34,494 bases of DNA, from assembly GCA_903895845.1 (NCBI GenBank), contig CAITVK010000079.1, positions 1 to 34,494 on the forward strand, read 5' to 3'. Position 1 is the first letter of the stretch; each line of letters begins with the position of its first letter. Below the pieces are notes generated by a model. That model had not been told where the DNA came from. It ran no database searches and saw only the letters and a list, made by a program, of their open reading frames with translations. Below are positions 1 to 7,339 of this stretch, in pieces. A program made the position numbers and the translations under genes. The stretch comes from an uncultured Chitinophagaceae bacterium. GTDB lineage: Bacteria > Bacteroidota > Bacteroidia > Chitinophagales > Chitinophagaceae.

Positions 1-160
1 TAATTCTTATGTATCGGCAAAGCAAAAGATGAGATGTACTAGTAATTGTTGTTGAAATTTGAAGGTTTATGAAAATAATATTTTTTAATTTAAAAATAAA
101 AAAGTTTTATTCCACAGAAAGCGTTACTTCACCAGATTATTAACAATAAATAAAATAATT
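1..160. other. AT-rich leader region before the first gene
   Basis: No gene is visible here. The segment is AT-rich, with poly-A and poly-T runs around 75-115, and probably carries the promoter and leader of the gene that starts at 161. No exact TAnnTTTG -7 element was found, so no promoter is placed. The window edge may cut off an upstream neighbour. Confidence 0.5.
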
Positions 161-835
161 ATGGTACTCAAATACCACGTTTCGCTAGAGTTCTTGCAAT
201 TAAACACAGACAAAAAGCTAACATTTGGTGCCAATGTGGCTAGTAAGCTAACCACCAACATTGCCGAATTTGCAAACCTGCCCTATACGCCTGTTGCTTT
301 GGGTGCAGCCAATACATTGTTGGGCAGTACCTATCAGTTATGGAAAAACAATGGCGACTCTGCAAAGGGCAACTATTTTAACGCCGAATATGATTGGAAA
401 CTTAAATTTAAAGGAGTGGCGCAGTATGTGGACATTACCGCCAACGGCAATCTTGCAATTATAGATAATAGTGGGTACGTGAATACGGATGGTGCTGCCA
501 CCAAATCTAAAGTATTGGCTGCGTTAACCAATTTTAAAGCGTATGGCAATTCTGCTGTTGGTGCAGGGGTTGTGAAAGCTAGTGTGGATAGTTATGCTGG
601 ATTGAGAGCTTATATTTTTACAATGGCACATCCCGATGCTGTGGTTACTGCCGTTGGTAACCAAATAACCGTTTCTATGGCTGGTGTAATTGTTTTTTCT
701 TTTATGTTAAACAGTAAATCGTCGGCAAATTTTACCCGTCTCACTTCTTTAACTAAAATGGAGGCTCAAGCAGCGGGTTTTAATACCGCAGGCATTGGTG
801 CTTTGTCGCAAGCGGTTGAAGTAAGTGTTCCATAG
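161..835 (+). CDS. Hypothetical protein, 224 aa, two-part fold
   Basis: I do not recognise a named family. The protein has no signal peptide and no membrane segment. Residues about 1-115 start with an alternating polar/hydrophobic stretch (MVLKYHVSLEFLQL) followed by small-residue-rich sequence. Residues about 120-224 are rich in Val, Ala, Ser and Thr and look mainly beta. From memory, the N-terminal part recalls short Bacteroidota proteins that carry a helical N-domain before a fibronectin-III-like domain, but this is a weak impression. The ATG at 161 follows an A-rich leader, as is usual in this phylum. A hairpin terminator at 863-902 separates it from the TPR gene, so it is probably its own transcription unit. 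The 322-aa protein at 32807-33775 has a similar helical-then-beta layout without obvious sequence identity. Confidence 0.7.
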   Translation: MVLKYHVSLEFLQLNTDKKLTFGANVASKLTTNIAEFANLPYTPVALGAANTLLGSTYQLWKNNGDSAKGNYFNAEYDWKLKFKGVAQYVDITANGNLAIIDNSGYVNTDGAATKSKVLAALTNFKAYGNSAVGAGVVKASVDSYAGLRAYIFTMAHPDAVVTAVGNQITVSMAGVIVFSFMLNSKSSANFTRLTSLTKMEAQAAGFNTAGIGALSQAVEVSVP

Positions 836-862
836 TTGTAAGAGAAGAATAAAAAATAGGTT

Positions 863-902
863 AAAGGCAAGGGGGGATAATAGATACCACTTGCCTTTTT
901 TA
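863..902 (+). terminator. Rho-independent terminator after the 224-aa gene
   Basis: A 9-bp perfect stem (AAAGGCAAG at 863-871 pairs with CTTGCCTTT at 890-898) is followed directly by a T-run to about 901. It lies 28 bases past the stop codon at 835 and before the TPR gene start at 926. Confidence 0.8.
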
Positions 903-925
903 GTTTCAAACAAAATAAAAAAATT

Positions 926-1957
926 ATGAGTAACATTTTTTTCGATTACTATACAGAAGTATTGTCAGACAGTACTCTGGACAATGTAGCCATAGCAGAC
1001 TTGATGCTTTTGAAGATGGATTTGTATAGTGGAGCAGAAAAAGATAGGTTGATAGGCGTTTCGGTAGGTCATTTATTGAGAGGGGGAGACTATGAACGCG
1101 TAATAGAATACAGTAGCAAATATCTTACATTGGTAACCACCGATCAATACCATACAGAGTTATACAGATATTGGATTGAGGCATTGGAAAAAACAAAAAG
1201 ATGGGAAGAAGCAATTGCCTTGAGAAGAAAAATGACCGAAGAACTGAAATATGGGTGTATGTATGACGGGGTTGCGGAAGCTTATGAGGAAGCGGGGGAA
1301 ATAGATAATGCCTTGCTTTATTACGACAAGCACCTGATAGAAGAGGAAGGCTATATGGAATCTGAAACCATGGAAAGGATAGCTAAGATATATGAAGACA
1401 AGGGTGATTTTGCCAACTCTGCCCGGTATCTACTGGCAGCCGCTAAAAATGAATGTAGCGGATCCGCCTACTTATGGCAAAACACTGGCAGGGCATTGGC
1501 TATGGCAAATAAGGAAGAGGAGGCATTGAAATATTTTGAGATAGCCTTAATTCTAGAGCCAGATAGTGAGAATACACTTTATTGTATGGGGCACGTATAT
1601 CAAAATAAAGGAGATACCTACATGGCAATGCATTATTATACGCAGGTATTAAAAATGAACCCTTTTAATGCGATGGTTTATAACAATCTTGGGGCTATGG
1701 CTTTTAATGATGAAGGAGATATAAAGGGGTCAATTGAAAAAATAGAAACTGCGTTGGAAATGAATGAAGACCCTCAGCTAAAGCTAACTATGCACATAAA
1801 CCTTGCGAGGTTATACCACAAAATAAGCGACTATGATAAACACAATCATCACAAGATGAAAATATTTGAGGCAGCAGGCTTTGGAGGTGTGTTTGATGAT
1901 GAGGACGATGATGAGGACGATGACGATGATGAGGATGAGGAAGAAGAAGAGGCTTAG
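926..1957 (+). CDS. TPR-repeat protein with polyacidic C-terminal tail
   Basis: This is a 343-aa soluble protein with no signal peptide or membrane span, so it is probably cytoplasmic. Tandem tetratricopeptide-like helical pairs run from about residue 110 to 310. The clearest are the repeats starting near 180 (ALAMANKEEEALKYFEIAL) and near 214 (GHVYQNKGDTYMAMHYYTQV), which carry the usual small and aromatic TPR positions. TPRs normally mediate protein-protein contacts. The last 20 or so residues are almost only Asp and Glu, encoded by GAT/GAC/GAG runs. That resembles the acidic tails of chaperones and nucleic-acid mimics, but its role here is unknown. The AAA+ gene begins 86 bp downstream on the same strand, so the two may be co-expressed and act together (inference). 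Confidence 0.85.
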   Translation: MSNIFFDYYTEVLSDSTLDNVAIADLMLLKMDLYSGAEKDRLIGVSVGHLLRGGDYERVIEYSSKYLTLVTTDQYHTELYRYWIEALEKTKRWEEAIALRRKMTEELKYGCMYDGVAEAYEEAGEIDNALLYYDKHLIEEEGYMESETMERIAKIYEDKGDFANSARYLLAAAKNECSGSAYLWQNTGRALAMANKEEEALKYFEIALILEPDSENTLYCMGHVYQNKGDTYMAMHYYTQVLKMNPFNAMVYNNLGAMAFNDEGDIKGSIEKIETALEMNEDPQLKLTMHINLARLYHKISDYDKHNHHKMKIFEAAGFGGVFDDEDDDEDDDDDEDEEEEEA

Positions 1958-2043
1958 TAAATAGTAAGTTTGAAGTAGCGGGTAGTTTGGTTGAACCTAA
2001 TTGTTTCGTTTAAGGCATTAAGTCAAAAAATAAAATATTAATT

Positions 2044-4209
2044 ATGGAAAAGAAAGCGGCAGAAGCAACAGACAATTTGTTGAAAGGGATTTTTGGTGAA
2101 GAACCAACAAAAATACTTACCGATGCAGAAAAAGAGGGTTTGAAGGGTAGGGTAAAACGGATAAAGCAAAATCACTACAAAGCCTTTGAAAGAGATGGAA
2201 ATGTTTATTTGGGAGTGCAGGAAGGAGAGTATTACGAAGATAAAAACAAAATAACTACCTATAATGAGGGTGGAAGAAAACTAGAAAATGTTAGTTTATC
2301 AAATGATGGGAGGCTTTTTGGCACCACTTACAATGAAAATGGAAAAGAAAGCGAAATAATCCATTACAGTTCTGTGGGTGTTATAGAGAGCAGGCATACT
2401 AGAAAATACAATGAAGATGGGGATATTGTTGAGATGATTAGCTATGATAACAAAGGGGAGTTAACCTCAAAAGGTATTTACACACATTATGCAAAGGGCA
2501 AAGAATTGATAGGTAAAACTTTTGACAAGGATGGAGTTTTAATTGACCATCGTATATCTACCTATGACAAGAATGGGGGGCGGATTGAGTTGAAAATTAC
2601 CAATGCAAAAGGGGAATTAACACATTGGTCAAAATGGAAAAATAATAATAAAGGTCATGCTGTTGAAAACGCATACTATAAACCAGATGGAAGTCTGATT
2701 AGCAGTACGTCAATGTATGAATATTATGATGCTGCCGGCGATCTAATTACAAGCAAAACTTTTAATAAAAAATCAGATAAATATACTTCGCAAGTAGAGA
2801 AAGACAAACATGGCAATTGGATAAAGAAAATGAGTTGTTATATGAACAAAGCTGCCTTCATTTACATAAGGGAGATTGAATACTTTGATGAAGTATTTGT
2901 GCCAGCAGAAACATTTAGTGATGACTATTTTAAATTGCCATTACTAATCCAAAATTTATGTATAGAACCAATTTCAATTGGGGATTTAAATGAAATTACG
3001 CCTTACGATATGGTATCTGCGACTGTTTTGGATGCTGCTGATGCCAAATTTGTAACCGAGAAAAGTATAAACCACGAAAACTTTTCTTTCTTGGCTTATT
3101 ATGTAGTAAAAAACAATGAGTTTCCTTCAGTTATTTCATACAAAGATGGTAATGTAGAAACCCGTTCTTTGCTAAAAGAGCTAGAACAAAATTTATATGG
3201 CAGAATTATAAATAGTGTAAAAACCACAGATAGTAATGGGATCTCATTTACTGAACGATATACTATTATTTTCCCTGATCACCCTGAGTATATGGTTCAC
3301 GCCTCAGATATATCCAGGCATGATATGAATGATTTTGAGGAACCACCTTTTCTTGATGGCATTAAAGATGATTATGGCGAGACCCTCCATTTAAGTGACA
3401 TCGTTATATTGTTGCCAAGTGATGCATCGGGTATGAATGATGAAAATAATGTATTATTCATCATAAATGAATGTATTGAAAATAGCATGGTGGAAGTGAT
3501 GGAGGATAAACCAAAAATTTATATGGTGCAGGTAAATGGTGCTGGTTCATTCACACTACAATCTCATGCTGCTAAAGATGATTTTGAAATAGAAGATTTG
3601 GATATTCAATATGGTTATGGTTTTGAAGCATTTCATGATGAACTAATGGATCGGTTTAAAAATGAGAACCAAGGATTGATATTGTTTCATGGACTACCAG
3701 GCACAGGAAAAACTTACTACATAAGGCATCTTTTAAGAGAAATGGCTATAAGCGAGAAAATAGTTATTTACATGCCACCTAATATGGTTGACTATTTAGT
3801 AGAGCCTACTTTTATGACGTTTCTTTCACAATTGGTTACTACCTATTCTGCACAAGGTAAGTTTTGTGTATTACTTATAGAAGATGCAGAGCCTTTGTTG
3901 GCATCACGCAATACAAATGGCAGAATTCAGGGAGTATCCAATTTATTGAATATGACGGATGGTTTGCTGAATGACATGCTGAAACTACAAATTATCTGCA
4001 CCTTTAATGTAGATTTAAAAGAATTGGATGCAGCATTATTAAGACCAGGAAGATTAATAGCCAGAAAAGAGTTTAAAGCCTTGGGGGAAATAGAAGCAAA
4101 CCTGTTGGCACAGAGCTTAGGGATTAAACATTACTTTAAAGCTCCTGCAACATTATCGGAGATATATGCAAAACTAAAGAATAAGAGTACGTTGATACAT
4201 GAGGAATAA
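2044..4209 (+). CDS. AAA+ ATPase with N-terminal YD/MORN-like repeats
   Basis: This is a 721-aa protein. Residues about 72-282 hold degenerate repeats of the form YNExGxxxE/YDxxGxL, similar to YD, MORN-variant or YwqK-type beta repeats. Residues about 283-525 form a middle region I cannot assign. Residues about 526-721 are a single AAA+ module: Walker A GLPGTGKT at 550-557, Walker B VLLIEDAE at 609-616, a sensor-1-like TFN in the strand LQIICTFNVD, and an ALLRPGRL motif at 664-671 whose Arg residues fit the arginine-finger region of BCS1/Cdc48-like AAA proteins. No signal peptide or membrane segment is seen. ATP-driven remodelling is the family expectation, but the substrate is unknown. It follows the TPR gene by 86 bp and ends before a strong hairpin at 4278. 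Confidence 0.85.
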   Translation: MEKKAAEATDNLLKGIFGEEPTKILTDAEKEGLKGRVKRIKQNHYKAFERDGNVYLGVQEGEYYEDKNKITTYNEGGRKLENVSLSNDGRLFGTTYNENGKESEIIHYSSVGVIESRHTRKYNEDGDIVEMISYDNKGELTSKGIYTHYAKGKELIGKTFDKDGVLIDHRISTYDKNGGRIELKITNAKGELTHWSKWKNNNKGHAVENAYYKPDGSLISSTSMYEYYDAAGDLITSKTFNKKSDKYTSQVEKDKHGNWIKKMSCYMNKAAFIYIREIEYFDEVFVPAETFSDDYFKLPLLIQNLCIEPISIGDLNEITPYDMVSATVLDAADAKFVTEKSINHENFSFLAYYVVKNNEFPSVISYKDGNVETRSLLKELEQNLYGRIINSVKTTDSNGISFTERYTIIFPDHPEYMVHASDISRHDMNDFEEPPFLDGIKDDYGETLHLSDIVILLPSDASGMNDENNVLFIINECIENSMVEVMEDKPKIYMVQVNGAGSFTLQSHAAKDDFEIEDLDIQYGYGFEAFHDELMDRFKNENQGLILFHGLPGTGKTYYIRHLLREMAISEKIVIYMPPNMVDYLVEPTFMTFLSQLVTTYSAQGKFCVLLIEDAEPLLASRNTNGRIQGVSNLLNMTDGLLNDMLKLQIICTFNVDLKELDAALLRPGRLIARKEFKALGEIEANLLAQSLGIKHYFKAPATLSEIYAKLKNKSTLIHEE

Positions 4210-4277
4210 TAAAGCGATTTATATGTGATAGTTCAAGCGTTTGGATATAAGATTACTGTGAGCTTGGTAAAGATGAG

Positions 4278-4340
4278 AAAAAAGAGTGTGTATAAATGAT
4301 AATAGGTAGTGCACCATTTCATTTATAAACACCCTTTTTT
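4278..4340. terminator. Long bidirectional hairpin between convergent genes
   Basis: Arms at 4278-4299 and 4319-4340 are 22 nt long with 20 complementary positions. The stem starts with six A and ends with six T, so it works as an A-tract/T-tract terminator in both directions. It sits between the 3' ends of the AAA+ gene (plus) and asnB (minus). Confidence 0.8.
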
Positions 4341-4464
4341 CTTATTTCCTTTTCGCAAACTCACGCAATTGCAGAGACTACTACAACCAATAACTTTCCA
4401 ATTGTTTTGTAAGAGAACGGGCAGCAGCCTTTAAAAGCTCATAGTATTCTTGTAGTAAATGATT

Positions 4465-6345
4465 CTACATAATTGCCGCAGCACTTAGATAGCGCCAATC
4501 GAAATTGTTGGCATCGTGAGCGGCTTTGGGTTGTATGGAAGCGTTAAGCACATTGGCATCCAGAATGTTTTTTGCAACGAGTCTTTTTCGGCTTTCGTGA
4601 ATCATTTCTATAGCGGCGGGTTGCTGCATCCATTGTTGTTGTGGGGGTTCATAGCCAATCTTTCCTTTGCGCCATGCCGTTTTAACCGGTAGTTTAGATT
4701 CCATGCTTTTACGCAGGATCCATTTGGTAAAACCATCCCTTATTTTAAAGGAAGTAGGTAATGAAAAAATAAACTCAACCAGTTCATGACTCAAAAAGGG
4801 TAACCGAACTTCTCTACTGTGTGCCATCGAGTTGCGGTCGGCATAGCGCAATAATTCCTGCAAGCCAAACGTAAATGTGTTGTAATACAGTATGTCTTCC
4901 AACGTTTTTACCACAGGCTTTTGTAGCGTATCATCGTTGTGATATTTGTTATAAAAGTCTTTATTGATGGATGCAATTTCTTTCTGTTGATTAATGGCTC
5001 TTTGTTGCAGTTGATGAGCAGTTTGCTGCGGAAAGAATGCCGCGGCGTAGTTTTTAATACCCCACTCATCCAGAAAGCCATTTTGCTTCAACAACCGCTT
5101 CTCCTTTGCAAAACCATTAAAGCCATTGCGTAGTTCCTGCTGCAAAAACCAGTGTGAATATTTCTTGTAGCCTCCCAATATCTCATCTGCACCTTGTCCG
5201 TCAAGAAGTACTGTTACGCCATTTTTCTTTGCTAGCTTATATACTGCAAACTGTGTAAACACACTCGCGCTTTGCAAGGGTTCTTCCTGGTGATACATCA
5301 GCAAATCGAAGTCTCTGATCCAGTCATTGGCTGTAGGTGTAACGAAATGACTATCAAAGGACGTGGACTGATAATGCGCCTGAAATTCTTTGATGTACTT
5401 GCTTTCATCGTACTCAAAACCAGGGAATACGGCAGAGAAGGTATGCAAGGAAGTAATCTTATTATCCAATAAACTGGCAACAATACTACTACTATCCAAG
5501 CCGCCACTTAGCGACGTGCCAAGGGAAACATCACTACGAAGCCGACGTTTTACAGCTGTATTAAAGAGGTCGGCAAATTGTTCTACAGCACCCTCGTCCC
5601 CACCTTTATCCCCTAGAGGGGGACTAGCAGATAACTGTTTGCTGAAATTATACCATCTCTTCATCTGAACCTTTCCTTTTTCGGGCTGAACAGACAGGTA
5701 ATGCCCGGCGGGAAGAGAAAGGATATTGCTGTAGAAAGTTTGTGTAGGCTTGATTGGGTTTTGCGTAAAACCAAGTGTGAGGTAGTTGAGCATCATCATT
5801 CCATTCAACTCTTTGTTGATGCCAATGGCCCACAATGCCTTCATTTCACTTGCAAAAGAAAACTGTTCAAACTGGCCCCGTTGATGATAAACTGTATGAT
5901 AATACAATGGCTTCTCGCCAAAACGATCCCTTGCAATCCATAATTCTTTATCCTTGTTATTGTATAAAGCAAAGGCAAACATCCCATCAAAATGATGGAG
6001 ACATTCCTTACCCCAACAATCAAAAGCGGCAGGTATCACTTCTGTATCACTATGAGTAGAAAAGGAATAACCATGTTTTTGAAGTGTTTCTTTCAGTTCG
6101 ATATAGTTGTAAATCTCCCCATTAAAAACGATTGTATAATGCAAATAGTGCAATGGCTGAGCGGCGGCATTGGTTGTGTCTATGATAGCCAAACGCTTAT
6201 GACCCATACAAACAGTGCTGTTTTCATTCGTCCACAAACCTTCCCCATCTGGCCCACGATGTTGCAAGGCATTCATCATGGACTGAACCTTATTGGGTTG
6301 CACCAATGATGAAAATGGAGAAATAATGCCTGCAATTCCGCACAT
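4465..6345 (-). CDS. asnB: Asparagine synthetase (glutamine-hydrolysing)
   Basis: AsnB makes asparagine from aspartate, glutamine and ATP in the cytoplasm. The 626-aa product starts MCGIAG. Cys2 is the class II amidotransferase nucleophile and fixes the start, because it is exposed when Met1 is removed. The N-terminal glutaminase domain (about 1-215) contains the GHKRLAIID and FNGEIYN motifs. The synthetase domain carries the pyrophosphate-loop motif SGGLDSS at 280-286. Residues about 239-253, in the linker just before the synthetase domain, are an unusual Ser/Pro/Gly/Asp stretch encoded by a palindromic sequence at 5591-5626. It looks like an in-frame insertion. asnB lies last in a minus-strand series behind gltB, gltD and an acyltransferase. 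Confidence 0.96.
   Translation of the reverse strand: MCGIAGIISPFSSLVQPNKVQSMMNALQHRGPDGEGLWTNENSTVCMGHKRLAIIDTTNAAAQPLHYLHYTIVFNGEIYNYIELKETLQKHGYSFSTHSDTEVIPAAFDCWGKECLHHFDGMFAFALYNNKDKELWIARDRFGEKPLYYHTVYHQRGQFEQFSFASEMKALWAIGINKELNGMMMLNYLTLGFTQNPIKPTQTFYSNILSLPAGHYLSVQPEKGKVQMKRWYNFSKQLSASPPLGDKGGDEGAVEQFADLFNTAVKRRLRSDVSLGTSLSGGLDSSSIVASLLDNKITSLHTFSAVFPGFEYDESKYIKEFQAHYQSTSFDSHFVTPTANDWIRDFDLLMYHQEEPLQSASVFTQFAVYKLAKKNGVTVLLDGQGADEILGGYKKYSHWFLQQELRNGFNGFAKEKRLLKQNGFLDEWGIKNYAAAFFPQQTAHQLQQRAINQQKEIASINKDFYNKYHNDDTLQKPVVKTLEDILYYNTFTFGLQELLRYADRNSMAHSREVRLPFLSHELVEFIFSLPTSFKIRDGFTKWILRKSMESKLPVKTAWRKGKIGYEPPQQQWMQQPAAIEMIHESRKRLVAKNILDANVLNASIQPKAAHDANNFDWRYLSAAAIM
5591..5626 (-). repeat. 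Palindromic repeat element inserted in-frame in asnB
   Basis: On the minus strand the core reads CCCCCTCTAGGGG, followed by a G-rich arm (AAAGGTGGGGACGAGGG). The core is a near-perfect palindrome, and its composition is much more GC-rich than the surrounding coding sequence. It encodes SPPLGDKGGDEG (residues 241-252) in the inter-domain linker. From memory, similar CCCCTnnAGGGG elements are dispersed in Bacteroidota genomes. No second copy was seen in this window. Confidence 0.6.
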
Positions 6346-6448
6346 AAATAATGAGATGAAAAGAGAAATAGTGGTAGTAAAAATAAAGTTATCCCAGAAA
6401 CCTTAGGGAACTATATTTTCTCTCGAAGACTTACCCCTTGATATAATA

Positions 6449-7213
6449 TTATAGCCCAGCTTTTACTGCATGATGTTTACCCTTAAGCATAAATTTCTTG
6501 CTTTGCTCAATGGCGTCCATCACTTGTTCCAATATTTCTTCGGTAGAGCTTTCATAATCTATTACCAATGGGGGCTTAAAGCGGACAGTCAACAAAGACC
6601 CCTTCTTTTTAAAAGTAAGTCCTTTCTTGGTAAAGGCGCGCCAGAAACCATTGATAACTACAGGTACAACTATCGGTCTGTTGTTCTTGATGATGTAGGC
6701 TGTTCCCTTTCTTCCGGGTGCAAAGGGAGTGGTGGTACCTTGTGGGAAAGTGATGACCCAGCTATTCTCCAAGGCTTCGTTTATTTTCCTTGTGTCTGAT
6801 GGATCCAGCCCTCTTCTCACCTCTTTCCCTTCAGCCCGCCACGTTCTTTTTACTGTTAATGCGCCTGCCAAAATGAATAAACGGCTGATGAAACTGCCCC
6901 GCATTGTCTCTTCTGCAGCTACATAATATAAGTTGGTGATAGGGAATAAAAGGTAGTAGGGGAGACCCAGCCTGTTTTCTTTGCGCCATTTTACTGCACA
7001 AAAGATATGGATGAATGTGATGACATCGGCGAAATAAGTTTGGTGATTGCTAACGAATAGCACGTTCTTTTTGGGGAGGTTCTTGATGTGTTCGGTACCT
7101 GATATCTTTATTTTGTTAACTATTGCAATGCCGGGATACGTTGCGAATCCCGCAATAGTGTAGATGAGGGAGCGGACAATTTTAAAATGTTTGAGTTTAT
7201 CTGTCAAATTCAT
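6449..7213 (-). CDS. PlsC-like lysophospholipid acyltransferase
   Basis: The protein resembles 1-acyl-glycerol-3-phosphate acyltransferases, which add the second acyl chain in phospholipid synthesis at the inner membrane. The open frame reaches a TTG at 7312, but that codon lies inside the gltD terminator hairpin. The ATG at 7213 is preferred and gives 254 aa. The first acyltransferase block is SNHQTYFADV (His57 and Asp63, five residues apart rather than the usual four). The block that is normally FPEGTRS reads FPQGTTTPF (156-164), with Gln for Glu. VVPVVINGFWRAF (182-194) fits the later PVVI-type block. The substitutions may be normal for a Bacteroidota subfamily, so the exact acceptor is uncertain. 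It starts 127 bp behind gltD. Confidence 0.85.
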   Translation of the reverse strand: MNLTDKLKHFKIVRSLIYTIAGFATYPGIAIVNKIKISGTEHIKNLPKKNVLFVSNHQTYFADVITFIHIFCAVKWRKENRLGLPYYLLFPITNLYYVAAEETMRGSFISRLFILAGALTVKRTWRAEGKEVRRGLDPSDTRKINEALENSWVITFPQGTTTPFAPGRKGTAYIIKNNRPIVVPVVINGFWRAFTKKGLTFKKKGSLLTVRFKPPLVIDYESSTEEILEQVMDAIEQSKKFMLKGKHHAVKAGL

Positions 7214-7285
7214 TCTTCGCGCAAGTTTCAAGATATACAAGTGACTGCAATATAGTGGAATGGAGCTAAAATATCGCAGTAGGGT

Positions 7286-7318
7286 ATAAAAAAGGGCTGC
7301 CTTTTGGGGCAACCCTTT
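7286..7318 (-). terminator. Rho-independent terminator of gltBD
   Basis: On the minus strand an AAAGGGTTGCC arm, a CCAAAA loop and a GGCAGCCCTTTTTT arm form a GC-rich stem with one G-U pair ending in a T-run. It begins 22 bases past the gltD stop. It implies that the acyltransferase is transcribed mainly from another promoter or by read-through. Confidence 0.8.
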
Positions 7319-7339
7319 AAAAATATTTAAATAGAAGTA

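Noticed and set aside
2260-2885. Rhs/YD-repeat polymorphic toxin
   Set aside because: The repeats are short and degenerate, there is no core-associated cleavage motif or toxin domain, and the C-terminus is an intact AAA+ ATPase.
5272-6309. Several overlapping open frames on the plus strand
   Set aside because: They lie antisense to asnB, which has complete motifs and full-length homology. None has a recognisable protein pattern.
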